Shown here in pieces: positions 9,424-17,312 of a stretch of DNA of 64,000 nt. The stretch covers positions 62,001-126,000 of the forward strand of contig NZ_BMTS01000003.1 in assembly GCF_014649795.1 (NCBI RefSeq), given 5' to 3'. The stretch comes from Streptomyces melanogenes (GTDB taxonomy: Bacteria > Actinomycetota > Actinomycetes > Streptomycetales > Streptomycetaceae). Each line of letters starts with the position of its first letter. The stretch's first letter is position 1. A model generated the notes under the pieces. It worked only from the letters and a program-made list of their open reading frames with translations, was not told the origin of the DNA and did no database searches. Both the position numbers and the translations under genes were made by a program.

Positions 9424-9453
9424 TTGACAATCTCAAATATCCAGGAGCATGGT
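9424..9453. promoter_or_regulatory. Candidate promoter and MarR operator
   Basis: TTGACA (9424-9429), with a CATGGT-like -10 about 18 bp on, points toward the oxidoreductase. It overlaps an imperfect dyad TTGA-N5-TCAA (ACTTGACAATCTCAAAT), which fits a MarR-type site between the divergent genes. The assignment is inference. Confidence 0.45.
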
Positions 9454-9517
9454 TGTTTCAGTACCTGAAGTAATCCGCCGGATCCGGCAGACCCGCACCG
9501 CAGGAGGACGCACCCTC

Positions 9518-10546
9518 ATGTCCGCACCGTCCGCACTCCCCGCCACCAGCCGTGAATGGCACCTCGTCGCCCGCCCGCACGGCTGGCCCGTTCCGGCCGA
9601 CTTCGCGCTGCGCGAGGTCCCGGTCGCCGCGCCCGCCGAGGGCCGGATCCTGGTCCGCAACCTCTTCATGTCCGTCGACCCGTACATGCGCGGTCGCATG
9701 AACGACGTGAAGTCGTACATCCCGCCGTTCCAGCTCGACAAGCCGATGGACGGCGGCGCGGTGGGCGAGGTCGTGGCCTCGAACGACGAGCGCTTCGCCG
9801 TCGGCGACCACGTGCTGCACGGGCTCGGCTGGCGCGAGTACGCCGACCTGGACGCCAAGCACGCCACCAAGGTCGACGCCTCGCTGGCCCCGCTCTCCAC
9901 GTACCTCGGCGTGCTCGGCATGACGGGCCTGACCGCGTACGCGGGCCTGTTCGACGTCGCCTCCTTCAAGGAGGGCGACGCGGTCTTCGTCTCCGGCGCG
10001 GCCGGCGCGGTCGGCAGCCAGGTCGGCCAGATGGCCCGCCTCAAGGGCGCCTCGCGGGTGATCGGCTCGGCCGGTTCCGACGAGAAGGTGAAGTGGCTGG
10101 TGGAGGAGCTCGGCTTCGACGCCGCCTTCAACTACAAGAACGGCCCGGTCCGCGACCAGCTGCGCGCGGCCGCCCCGGACGGCATCGACGTCTACTTCGA
10201 CAACGTCGGTGGCGACCACCTCGAAGCGGCGATCTCCTCGCTCAACGTGCACGGCCGCGCCACCATCTGCGGCATGATCGCGGGCTACAACGACACCGAG
10301 CCGACCCCGGGCCCGCGCAACATGGCCATGATCATCGGCAAGCGGCTGCGGCTCCAGGGCATCCTCGTCGGCGACCACGCGGCGCTCCAGCCGCAGTTCG
10401 TCCAGGAGGTGGCCGGCTGGATCGCCTCCGGCGAGCTGAAGTACGGCGAGACGGTCGTCGAGGGCATCGACAACGGCGTGGAGGCGTTCCTCGGCATGCT
10501 CCGGGGCGAGAACACCGGAAAGATGGTCGTCTCGCTGGGCGAGTGA
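9518..10546 (+). CDS. NADPH-dependent alkenal/quinone oxidoreductase (MDR superfamily)
   Basis: 342 residues of the zinc-free medium-chain dehydrogenase/reductase family closest to prostaglandin/alkenal reductases and CurA. Landmarks are SVDPYMRGRM (about 53-62), the Rossmann motif VSGAAGAVGSQVGQ (about 159-172), the cofactor-binding VIGSAGSDEK, VYFDNVGG (about 227-234), and the C-terminal GENTGKMVV. It should reduce activated double bonds of enals or enones with NADPH in the cytosol. The start ATG 9518 has AGGAGG about 10 nt upstream. It is divergent from a MarR gene that probably controls it and is followed by ohr, suggesting an electrophile/peroxide stress unit. Confidence 0.88.
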   Translation: MSAPSALPATSREWHLVARPHGWPVPADFALREVPVAAPAEGRILVRNLFMSVDPYMRGRMNDVKSYIPPFQLDKPMDGGAVGEVVASNDERFAVGDHVLHGLGWREYADLDAKHATKVDASLAPLSTYLGVLGMTGLTAYAGLFDVASFKEGDAVFVSGAAGAVGSQVGQMARLKGASRVIGSAGSDEKVKWLVEELGFDAAFNYKNGPVRDQLRAAAPDGIDVYFDNVGGDHLEAAISSLNVHGRATICGMIAGYNDTEPTPGPRNMAMIIGKRLRLQGILVGDHAALQPQFVQEVAGWIASGELKYGETVVEGIDNGVEAFLGMLRGENTGKMVVSLGE

Positions 10547-10585
10547 CCCCGCCCGAGTGACCTCTGCCACGCCGGTGGAACCGTG

Positions 10586-10625
10586 AAGACCTTATCGGAT
10601 GACTTCCGCCATCCGATAAGGTCTT
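10586..10625. terminator. Perfect 16-bp inverted repeat between the oxidoreductase and ohr
   Basis: Arms 10586-10601 (AAGACCTTATCGGATG) and 10610-10625 pair perfectly with an 8-nt loop, followed by TCC. It is noticeably more AT-rich than its surroundings. It could be an intrinsic terminator of the upstream gene or a regulator site for ohr, whose start is 60 bp downstream. Confidence 0.7.
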
Positions 10626-10684
10626 TCCACATCCCGGCTGTCGTGGGCGCGAGCGGCTGGGGACGAGCAGGAGGAGCACCCAGC

Positions 10685-11110
10685 ATGTCCATCCAGCAGT
10701 CCGACGTTCTGTACACCGCCGTCGCCACCGCCGAGAACGGCCGGGACGGCCGGGTCGCCACCGACGACGGCTCGCTCGACGTGGTCGTGAACCCGCCGAA
10801 GGCGATGGGCGGCAGCGGCGCGGGCACCAACCCGGAGCAGCTGTTCGCGGCCGGTTACAGCGCCTGCTTCCAGGGCGCCCTCGGTGTGGTCGCGCGCCAG
10901 GAGAACGCCGACATATCCGGCTCCACGGTCACCGCCGAGGTCGGCATCGGCAAGAACGACGACGGCTTCGGGATCATCGTCAAGATCTCCGCGACCATCC
11001 CGAACGTGGACGCGGCCACCGCGCGCGAGCTCGTCGAGAAGGCGCACCAGGTGTGCCCGTACTCGAAGGCCACGCGCGGCAACATCACGGTCGACCTCGC
11101 GGTCGCCTGA
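10685..11110 (+). CDS. ohr: Organic hydroperoxide resistance protein (Ohr/OsmC family)
   Basis: 141 residues. Ohr-type thiol peroxidases use two Cys residues: the first is in YSACFQGAL (about 59-67), the second in VCPYSKATRGN (about 122-132). Both are present, as is the GGSGAGTNPEQLFAAG segment typical of Ohr. It reduces organic and fatty-acid hydroperoxides in the cytosol using lipoylated protein as reductant (family knowledge). The start ATG 10685 has AGGAGGAG upstream. A perfect 16-bp inverted repeat precedes it and a strong hairpin follows. No OhrR gene is adjacent; the MarR gene at 8979 is the nearest candidate regulator. Confidence 0.93.
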   Translation: MSIQQSDVLYTAVATAENGRDGRVATDDGSLDVVVNPPKAMGGSGAGTNPEQLFAAGYSACFQGALGVVARQENADISGSTVTAEVGIGKNDDGFGIIVKISATIPNVDAATARELVEKAHQVCPYSKATRGNITVDLAVA

Positions 11111-11125
11111 CGCCTCGGTTCGTAC

Positions 11126-11163
11126 GGAGGGCCGCACCCCGGCACGCGGGGGTGCGGCCCTCC
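11126..11163 (+). terminator. Intrinsic terminator after ohr
   Basis: 15-bp perfect arms (GGAGGGCCGCACCCC, 11126-11140, and its complement 11149-11163) with an 8-nt loop, 16 bp after the ohr stop. GC-rich and without a U-tract, as is common in Streptomyces. Confidence 0.85.
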
Positions 11164-11227
11164 GCCGTGTTCCGGAGCGGGGAACTCCCGTACGAGAGGG
11201 GCGGTTACCGGCCGATAGAGTTCGGCC

Positions 11228-12028
11228 ATGCGTGATCTCGGGGCGGGCTTCGGTTATCTGGTCAAAGGGCAGCGATGGGTCACCGGGCACGGCCGGTCCC
11301 TGGGGGTCGGACTGCTGCCCGGACTGGTCACCCTGGTCCTGTACGCGGCGGCGCTGACCGGGCTCGCCTACGGGGCGGACGACTTCGTCGGCTGGGCGAC
11401 CCCGTTCGCCGATGGCTGGTCCTCGCCGTGGCTGAGCCTGTTCCGGGGGTTCCTCACCGCGCTGGTCTTCGCGTTCGGCCTGTTCCTCGCGGTGATCACC
11501 TTCACCGCGGTGACGCTCCTGGTCGGCCAGCCCTTCTACGAGAAGCTGTCCGAGGACGTCGACCGCGCGGAGAGCGGCGGCGACGCACCGGAGTCCGGCC
11601 TGCCGCTCTGGCGCGAGCTGTGGATCTCCGCGCGCGACTCCGTACGCGTCCTGACGCGCGTCGTCCTGTACGGCATCCTCCTCTTCGCCCTCGGCTTCCT
11701 GCCCGTGGTCGGGCAGACGGTGGTGCCCGCGATCGGCTTCTGCGTCTCCGGCTTCTTCCTCACCGAGGAGCTGACGGCGGTGGCGCTCCAGCGCCGGGGA
11801 GTGGAGCTGGCGGAGCGCCTCGCCCTGCTGCGCACCCGCCGGCTGCTGGTCCTCGGCTTCGGCGTCCCGCTGACGCTGGCGTTCCTGGTGCCGTTCGTGG
11901 CGGTGTTCCTGATGCCGGGTGCGGTGGCGGGGGCGACACTGATGGTGCGGGACCTGCGCGAGGAGACGCCCGCGTCACCGGAGCCGGAGCCGGAGCCGGA
12001 ATCTACGGGCGGTCTGACGACCGCGTGA
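11228..12028 (+). CDS. EI24/CysZ-like integral membrane protein
   Basis: 266 residues with the EI24-domain layout: N-terminal GFGYLVKGQRWV, a first hydrophobic segment (about 27-47), a pair around FLTALVFAFGLFLAVITFTAVTLLVGQPFYEKL (about 79-110, split by the conserved GQPFYEKLSE), and two further pairs up to residue 245. The tail is acidic and proline-rich (PEPEPEPES). CysZ members transport sulfate; the function of actinobacterial EI24 proteins is not settled, so no substrate is assigned. The last 26 bp overlap the 3' end of the convergent LysR gene. Confidence 0.78.
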   Translation: MRDLGAGFGYLVKGQRWVTGHGRSLGVGLLPGLVTLVLYAAALTGLAYGADDFVGWATPFADGWSSPWLSLFRGFLTALVFAFGLFLAVITFTAVTLLVGQPFYEKLSEDVDRAESGGDAPESGLPLWRELWISARDSVRVLTRVVLYGILLFALGFLPVVGQTVVPAIGFCVSGFFLTEELTAVALQRRGVELAERLALLRTRRLLVLGFGVPLTLAFLVPFVAVFLMPGAVAGATLMVRDLREETPASPEPEPEPESTGGLTTA

Positions 12029-12929
12029 TCTGCCGCGCCGCCGACCGCAGTTCGGCCAGGAAGGCGGCCACGGCCGGGGAGTCGGCGCGGCCGTGCGGGG
12101 TCGCCGCGTAGACCGCCCGTGTCGGTACGTCGTCGGGGTGCACGGGGACGAGCACGATGTCCGCGCGCACCGAGTCGGCGGCCAGGGCGGGCAGCAGCGT
12201 CACGCCGAGCCCGGCCGCGACGAAGCCCTGCTTGGCGATCCAGTCCCGTACGACGAGGGTCGTGCGCGGCCGGAACCCGCCTTCCAGGACGGGTCGCATC
12301 AGCGTGTCCTCGGGCCGGGTGCTGCCCGCGACCCACTCCTCGTCGGCGAGCTCGGCCAGCCGCACCCGCTCGCGGCCCGCCAGCGGGTGGTCCTGCGGCA
12401 TCGCCACGAACATCGGCTCGTCGAGCAGGTGCCGCAGCGCGCAGCCGTCGAGGGCGCGCCCGGCGGTGGCGCTGACCACGGCGATGTCCAGCTCCCCGGC
12501 GGCGAGCAGCCCGAGGTGCTTCACGGAGGGCCCTTCGGTACGGGCGAGGGTCACCCCGGGGTGGCGGCGGCGGAACGCTGCGAGGGCGCGGGGGAGCAGC
12601 GCGGCGTCGGCCGTCGAGAACGCCCCGATCCGCAGCAGCCCGCCGTCGAGCGTGCGCAGCGCGGAGAGCTCGGCGCGGGCGGCGGCGAGCCGGTCCCGTA
12701 CGGCCTCGGCGTGCGGCACCAGCACCCGTCCGGCCTCGGTGAGCCGCACCCCCCGGGCCAGCCGGTCGAAGAGCACGCTCCCCAACTCGTCCTCCAGCGT
12801 CTGGACCTGCCGCGAGACGGCGGACTGGGTGTAGCCGAGGGCCTGGGCGGCGGCGGTGAAGGAGCCGTCGGAGGCGACGCGAAGGAAGACGTCGTAGAGG
12901 CTGTGGGTGGTGGCATGCGGAGAGCTCAT
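12003..12929 (-). CDS. LysR-family transcriptional regulator
   Basis: 308 residues: N-terminal winged helix (about 8-68, with GSFTAAAQALGYTQSAVSRQVQTLED) and a periplasmic-binding-like effector domain (about 95-295). It is divergent from a beta-hydroxyacid dehydrogenase gene, the common arrangement for LysR control of a neighbour, with only 58 bp between the starts. ATG 12929 (MSSPHATTH) is chosen; ATG 12938 is possible. The inducer is unknown. The 3' end overlaps the EI24 gene by 26 bp, so transcription through either stop would make antisense RNA of the other. Confidence 0.9.
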   Translation of the reverse strand: MSSPHATTHSLYDVFLRVASDGSFTAAAQALGYTQSAVSRQVQTLEDELGSVLFDRLARGVRLTEAGRVLVPHAEAVRDRLAAARAELSALRTLDGGLLRIGAFSTADAALLPRALAAFRRRHPGVTLARTEGPSVKHLGLLAAGELDIAVVSATAGRALDGCALRHLLDEPMFVAMPQDHPLAGRERVRLAELADEEWVAGSTRPEDTLMRPVLEGGFRPRTTLVVRDWIAKQGFVAAGLGVTLLPALAADSVRADIVLVPVHPDDVPTRAVYAATPHGRADSPAVAAFLAELRSAARQITRSSDRP

Positions 12930-12987
12930 GGCTCCCATGCTAGACATTCGCTTGTGGCATGGGTGGGCTGGTTCGTACGGTCGTCCC

Positions 12988-13803
12988 ATGAGCAGCGAGA
13001 AGACGAAGAACGAGAAGACGAAGACGGTCGCGTTTCTGGGGCTGGGCAACATGGGGGCGCCGATGGCGCGTCGGCTGCTCGCGGCGGGGTACGGGCTGAC
13101 GGTCTGGAACCGTACGGCGGGCAAGGCGTCGGCGCTGGTCGCCGAGGGGGCCGTGGCCGCCGCGACCCCCGCCGACGCGGTCCGCGACGCCGACGTGGTC
13201 ATCACGATGCTGGCGGACCCGGCGGCGGCGCTCGCCGTGGCGGACGCGATGCTTCCGGCGCTGCGGGCGGGGACGACGTGGATCGACACGTCGACGGTCG
13301 GCCCGGACACGGTCCGGGAGCTGGCCTCCCGCCTCCCCGACGGGGTCGCGCTCATCGACGCGCCGGTGATGGGGAGCGTGGACCGGGCGGCGACGGGCGA
13401 ACTCCTGATCCTCGCGGGCGGCGACACGGAGCCGGTGGCCGAACTGCTCGCCGAGCTGGGGTCGGTGACCCGGTGCGGGGAGGTGGGTACGGGGGCTTCG
13501 CTGAAGCTGGTGCTGATCAGTGCGGTGATCGGTGGGGTGGCGCTGGTGGCGGAGTCCCTGCGTCTGGCTGCCGCGCTGGGCCTGCCGGACTCGCTGGTGC
13601 GGACTTCTCTTGCGGCGAGTCCGATGGGGGGTCTGGTGGGGCGGGCGTTCGCGACGGAGGCGTACTTCCCTGTGGAGCTGGCGGAGAAGGATGTGGCGTT
13701 GGCGGTGGGGGTGGGTGGGCTGCCGGTGTTGGAGGCGGTACGGGGGGTGTTGGCGAGCCGAACGGACCTGACGGGCTCCGACCTGTCGTCCCTCCGGGAT
13801 TAA
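12988..13803 (+). CDS. NAD(P)-dependent beta-hydroxyacid dehydrogenase family protein
   Basis: 271 residues of the 6-phosphogluconate/3-hydroxyisobutyrate dehydrogenase superfamily. The Rossmann motif GLGNMGAPMARRL is at about 15-27. The substrate motif region DAPVMGSVDRAATGEL (about 127-142) is present, but the usual DAPVSGG has MGS. The catalytic Lys lies in GASLKLVLI (about 170-178). Such enzymes oxidise beta-hydroxyacids or reduce imines and semialdehydes. It is shorter than the usual 290-300 residues. The start ATG 12988 lies in the short divergent interval with the LysR gene, its likely regulator. Confidence 0.82.
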   Translation: MSSEKTKNEKTKTVAFLGLGNMGAPMARRLLAAGYGLTVWNRTAGKASALVAEGAVAAATPADAVRDADVVITMLADPAAALAVADAMLPALRAGTTWIDTSTVGPDTVRELASRLPDGVALIDAPVMGSVDRAATGELLILAGGDTEPVAELLAELGSVTRCGEVGTGASLKLVLISAVIGGVALVAESLRLAAALGLPDSLVRTSLAASPMGGLVGRAFATEAYFPVELAEKDVALAVGVGGLPVLEAVRGVLASRTDLTGSDLSSLRD

Positions 13804-14116
13804 CCCCCACCCCACCCCTTCCCGAAAGCCCTCGGGCGGGCGGCCGGGGTGATGGGTCGGGGTGGGCTGCTGGGGGCTACGCCCCCAGACCCCGCTACGG
13901 GGCTGCGCCCCGGGCCCGTGTCCGTCTGCGGACCGTGGCCGGTTGCTCGCGCAGTTCCCCGCGCCCCTAAATGCGCCCCTTCGGGGCGCTCCTGTAGGGG
14001 CGCGGGGAACTGCGCGACCAGCCATCCACGGTCCGCAGACGAACGACGCGGGGTGCAGGGGCCGCAGGCCCCGCAAGGTGTCGGACTACCTCAGCCCCCA
14101 CCCACCCCCAGAGGGT
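13804..14116. repeat. Intergenic block carrying repeat families A, B and C
   Basis: This 313-bp gap between convergent genes holds no gene. It has a family B element directly after the stop codon (13804-13833), GGGGGCTACGCCCCC-type hairpins (about 13868-13915), family A copy 5 (13923-14043), a GGGGTGCAGGGGCCGCAGGCC unit (about 14050-14078), and a reverse family B element (14097-14136) running into the next gene. Confidence 0.75.
13923..14043. repeat. Family A inverted repeat, copy 5 (full)
   Basis: Arms 13943-13968 and 13996-14021, with TTGCTCG instead of CTGGTCG at the outer end of the left arm. Outer arms CGTCTGCGGACCGTGG and CCACGGTCCGCAGACG extend the symmetry. The loop has GCGCCCCTTCGGGGCGC. 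Copies 6 and 7 share the TTGCTCG variant. Confidence 0.9.
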
Positions 14117-14136
14117 TTAGGGAAGGGGTGGGGTGG
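14097..14136. repeat. Family B element (reverse variant) forming a gene 3' end
   Basis: Near-identical to 733-771 (AGAGGGTTTAGGGAAGGGG). The stop codon of the minus-strand C15-like gene (14117-14119) falls within it, giving the tail SPTPPLP. Confidence 0.8.
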
Positions 14137-15385
14137 GGGACGCTGCCGCCGTCGTCACTATCGCCCGCACCTGCCCCACAATCTCCCCCCGGTTCCGCAC
14201 GAACTCCGGATCCGTGATCGATCCCGTCGACGGATCCGCGTTGTCCGGCCCGAACTGGAGCACCGGCGTGTGGACATGCCCCCCAGGAATGGCCAGACCC
14301 AACCGGTCCCGCAGCAGCGTCGCCCGGTACGCGATCTCGTTGGAGAGGTAGTCACCCCCGCCTCCCGCCCGCGCCACAGACCCGGCGGACGGCCCCGCCT
14401 CCCGCACCACCGGCCCCGCCCCACCCACCGGAATCTCCGTCACCGACGTGTGGTCGTACACCGGGAACGGCCCCGTCCGAGCCGCCACGATCGCCCCGTA
14501 CGGCAGCGTCGTCGACGTCCACTGCGGCTGGCTCGACGGGTCGGACACCGGCACCGTCTCCGTCCGCGACACGTTCTCGTTGTCCGGGAACCCGCCCCGC
14601 CACGCCCCGTTGAACCGCTCGATGTCGATCCGCCCGACCCGCCCCTGGCTCACCGTGGTGAACAGGTCGACCTTCGGCAGCACCGGCCGCAGCGTGCGCT
14701 CGACCGTGCCCGCCGCGAAGTCGGCCCAGCGGACGGGGAACACCGCCGTCTCGATCCGGGCGGGCCCGGCGGCCGTCGAGATCCACGTGCCGTCGAGCGC
14801 CAGCGCCGTCGCCCCCGAAGGGTTGCTGATCCGGATGTCCCGGTCGAGCGTGAAGGGGTCGAAGCCGGTGAGCAGGATGCGTTTGTAGCCGGAACCCGAG
14901 CCGTACGCAAGGGAGTCCTGGCCGCGTGACGCCCGCTCCAACCCGTCCAGCAGCGCCGCCCGCCGCCCCGCCGAGAGGCCGAATCCCGGCTCCCAGCCCC
15001 GCAGTTCCCGCGTCATCCCCAGCCGCGCCCAGTACAGCGGCCGGTCGTCGTCCCGGCTCAGGTCGCCGCCCGCCGGGCCGCGGCCCTGCGCCCGGTCCAC
15101 CGCCCGCCGCCACAGCGCCCCGCCCTCGCGGGCGACCAGCCGCTCGGCCTGCCGGTAGGACCGTACGCCGCGCAGCTCGCGCGCGAACTCCGGGGCCACG
15201 CCGTCGAACCCGGAGCGCCGCAGTATCTCCTGCGGTACGGCCAGGTCCAGGCGCCGCTCCTCCACGGTCGGCGGCGCCCCCGTCGCGGCCGGGGCCTGCG
15301 CCTGCGCCGGGACCGGCGCGAGCACGGCGCCCACCGTCATCGAAGCCACCAGCAGGGCCAGCCGCGCCACCCGTACACGTACCAC
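14117..15385 (-). CDS. Exported pyroglutamyl-peptidase-like (C15) protein lacking the catalytic Cys
   Basis: 422 residues with a signal peptide (basic start, hydrophobic core, AQAQA about 27-31). An actinobacterial N-terminal region (35-165) precedes a C15 pyrrolidone-carboxyl-peptidase domain: ILLTGFDPF (170-178), NPSGATALAL (188-197), GDYLSNEIAYR (344-354) and HVHTPVLQF (370-378). In active C15 enzymes the YxCN motif carries the nucleophilic Cys; here Ser348 occupies that place, while the His region is kept. Either Ser acts as nucleophile or the protein is not a peptidase. C15 enzymes are normally cytosolic and about 215 residues, so export and length are also unusual. The last residues SPTPPLP are encoded by a repeat element. 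Confidence 0.75.
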   Translation of the reverse strand: MVRVRVARLALLVASMTVGAVLAPVPAQAQAPAATGAPPTVEERRLDLAVPQEILRRSGFDGVAPEFARELRGVRSYRQAERLVAREGGALWRRAVDRAQGRGPAGGDLSRDDDRPLYWARLGMTRELRGWEPGFGLSAGRRAALLDGLERASRGQDSLAYGSGSGYKRILLTGFDPFTLDRDIRISNPSGATALALDGTWISTAAGPARIETAVFPVRWADFAAGTVERTLRPVLPKVDLFTTVSQGRVGRIDIERFNGAWRGGFPDNENVSRTETVPVSDPSSQPQWTSTTLPYGAIVAARTGPFPVYDHTSVTEIPVGGAGPVVREAGPSAGSVARAGGGGDYLSNEIAYRATLLRDRLGLAIPGGHVHTPVLQFGPDNADPSTGSITDPEFVRNRGEIVGQVRAIVTTAAASPTPPLP

Positions 15386-15508
15386 CGCGCATCCTTCCGT
15401 CGAGGCCTGGGCGGCCAGTATCGAGAAGGAACTCCCGTGTGAACAGGGGGACGAGAGGCCACGGGAGGGGGAGGGGAGGGATTCGGCCGTCGGCTCGCGC
15501 TCCCGCGG

Positions 15509-16435
15509 CTACCTCGGCGGGCTTGCCGCCGTCACGTTGCGGTACGCGATCTCCGCCAGCCTGCCCTGCCCGTCCTTGCTGGGGTGGAACCAGTCCCAGT
15601 GGCTCAGCTGGTCGTCGGTGAAGCGGTAGTCGAAGACCGCGCCCCCGTCGTAACGGCAGTAACGGTCCTTCGCGCACACGTCTTTGAGCGCCTTGTTGTA
15701 CGCCACCACCCGCGCGTACACCGCGTCACGCCGCTCGACCGCCGCCGCCCCCAGGTCGTCCGCGTCACTCAACATGGACTGACAGATGCCCAACTTCCAG
15801 ATCTGCTTGCCCAGGGCGTTCCCCCGCCCCTCCGACCAGAGGCGCTTGAGATCCGGCACGCTCGACACGTACACCTGCGTCTTGGGCAGGGTGGCGCGCA
15901 GCTGGCGCAGGGACGTCTCGAAGCCTGCCCGGAAGGAGGCCACCGACGTCATGCCGTCGACCGAGTCCCGGCAGGCGTCGTTGCCGCCGACCATCACCGT
16001 GACCAGCTCGGGGCGGTGGGCCGCCGCCCGGGTCAGCTGGCCGGGGATGTCGGACATCCGGGCGCCGGTCTTGGCGTAGTTCCAGCTGCGGGCGGCCGCC
16101 TGGCCGGCGCCCAGCAGCCGGGTGGCCAGCGAGCGCACACCGTGGTCGCTGCCGGTCGCCCAGGACGCCTCGGGGCAGTCGGAGAGGACCATGCAGGCGT
16201 CGAAGCCCCGCGTGATGGAGTCGCCCACGGCCGCGATCGACGCGGGGCGGGGGTTCCAGTGGGAGGTGGGCGTCGGCGACGGCTTGGGGGCCGCTCCGGC
16301 GCGGTGCCCGGCGGATGGTTCAGAGCTGGTGCACCCCGCCGTGACGGCGAGGGTCACCGCCGTGAGAGCGGCGGCGGCAGCGGTGCGGCCCCGTGCGGAG
16401 CGGCTTCGGCGCGTCGGCAACGTCCCCTGGTCCAT
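15509..16435 (-). CDS. Exported SGNH/GDSL-type esterase lipoprotein
   Basis: 308 residues. The N-terminus has basic residues, a hydrophobic core and VTAGC, with Cys35 as a probable lipoprotein anchor. The SGNH blocks are in order: GDSITRGF (71-78, Ser73), the Gly block in KTGARMSDIPGQL, GGNDAC (about 148-153), and the Asp-His block DWFHPSKDGQG (about 283-293). It should hydrolyse esters outside the membrane. Four Cys residues in the mature part suggest disulfides. The start ATG 16435 (MDQGTLP) has GGGAGGGG upstream. A 123-bp gap separates it from the C15-like gene on the same strand. Confidence 0.88.
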   Translation of the reverse strand: MDQGTLPTRRSRSARGRTAAAAALTAVTLAVTAGCTSSEPSAGHRAGAAPKPSPTPTSHWNPRPASIAAVGDSITRGFDACMVLSDCPEASWATGSDHGVRSLATRLLGAGQAAARSWNYAKTGARMSDIPGQLTRAAAHRPELVTVMVGGNDACRDSVDGMTSVASFRAGFETSLRQLRATLPKTQVYVSSVPDLKRLWSEGRGNALGKQIWKLGICQSMLSDADDLGAAAVERRDAVYARVVAYNKALKDVCAKDRYCRYDGGAVFDYRFTDDQLSHWDWFHPSKDGQGRLAEIAYRNVTAASPPR

Positions 16436-16750
16436 CCCCTGGTCCCCTCCCTCGGGTGCCCCTGGCGTCCTGGCGAGTGAAAGCTTCGTGTTTCCCGGGC
16501 CCAGGACCGACCGTACGACACCTTTCTGTCTGCTCCGCGCGGTAGCTTTGGCCCGTCCAGCCAGAGGAACCACGCCAGACGGCTCCGGTAAATTACATCA
16601 CGTCACATACTGTCCCCATTCAGGAGATTAACTCCCGATGCTGTTTACTGTTGAACCCCGGGGCAGAATGTCAGGTGCTGTCCTGACCGAGACCGGTAGG
16701 GGCGCGAGGCCGCTGGGGAAGGCGAACCTCGAACCGCACTGGAGGTCCCG
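16436..16750. promoter_or_regulatory. Divergent promoter region, no gene seen
   Basis: This 315-bp gap between the GDSL gene and the DUF3145 gene is more AT-rich than its flanks (about 16590-16670). It holds TTGAAC (16651-16656) as a possible -35 and a dyad GTCAGG-TGCTGT-CCTGAC (16670-16687) upstream of the DUF3145 gene. I see no repeat element or convincing small ORF. Confidence 0.4.
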
Positions 16751-17245
16751 GTGACGACACGTGGAGTTCTGTACATCCACTCCGCCCCCCGCGCGCTGTG
16801 CCCGCACGTCGAGTGGGCCGTGGCCGGGGTGCTCGGTGTGCGCGTCCAGCTCGACTGGATCCGCCAGCCCGCCTCGCCCGGCACCTGGAGAGCGGAGTTC
16901 TCCTGGCAGGGCGAGCCCGGCACCGCCTCGAAACTCGCGTCCGCCCTGCGCGGATGGCAGATGCTGCGGTTCGAGGTCACGGCAGAGCCGTGCGCCAAGG
17001 CCGAGGGCGAGCGCTACAGCGCCACGCCCGACCTGGGGATCTTCCACGCGGTCACCGGCATCCACGGCGACATCCTGATCCCCGAGGACCGGCTGCGGGC
17101 CGCGCTCGCCCGCTCGGTGCGCGGCGAGACCGACCTGGAGGCCGAGATCGCCCGCCTGCTCGGCAAGCCCTGGGACGACGAGCTGGAGCCGTTCCGGTAC
17201 GCGGGCGAGGGAGCCCCGGTCCGCTGGCTGCACCAGGTCGTCTGA
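16751..17245 (+). CDS. DUF3145 family protein
   Basis: 164 residues, soluble, no signal peptide. The sequence matches the actinobacterial DUF3145 family: N-terminal TTRGVLYIHSAPRALCPH, a Trp-rich centre (WRAEFSWQG, RGWQMLRFEV), and PDLGIFHAVTGIHGDILIPEDRLR (about 94-117). The C-terminus is acidic then WLHQVV. The family has no established function; the gene sits next to the fatty acid synthase cluster in Streptomyces, suggesting a link but proving none. The start GTG 16751 has GGAGG 5 nt upstream. It is convergent with fabF and separated from it by a very strong hairpin. Confidence 0.88.
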   Translation: MTTRGVLYIHSAPRALCPHVEWAVAGVLGVRVQLDWIRQPASPGTWRAEFSWQGEPGTASKLASALRGWQMLRFEVTAEPCAKAEGERYSATPDLGIFHAVTGIHGDILIPEDRLRAALARSVRGETDLEAEIARLLGKPWDDELEPFRYAGEGAPVRWLHQVV

Positions 17246-17255
17246 CCTACGACGC

Positions 17256-17301
17256 GTAACGAGGAGGGCCCCCACCGCTCGGTGGGGGCCCTCCTCGTTA
17301 C
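17256..17301. terminator. Bidirectional terminator between the DUF3145 gene and fabF
   Basis: Perfect 21-bp arms (17256-17276 and 17281-17301) around the tetraloop GCTC; the arms begin GTAACGAGGAGGGCC. It serves both convergent genes. Confidence 0.92.
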
Positions 17302-17312
17302 GTACGTACGCC

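Noticed and set aside
10586..10625. Structured RNA gene (tRNA-like) from the 16-bp stem
   Set aside because: Only one stem and no conserved arms; a terminator or operator is simpler.
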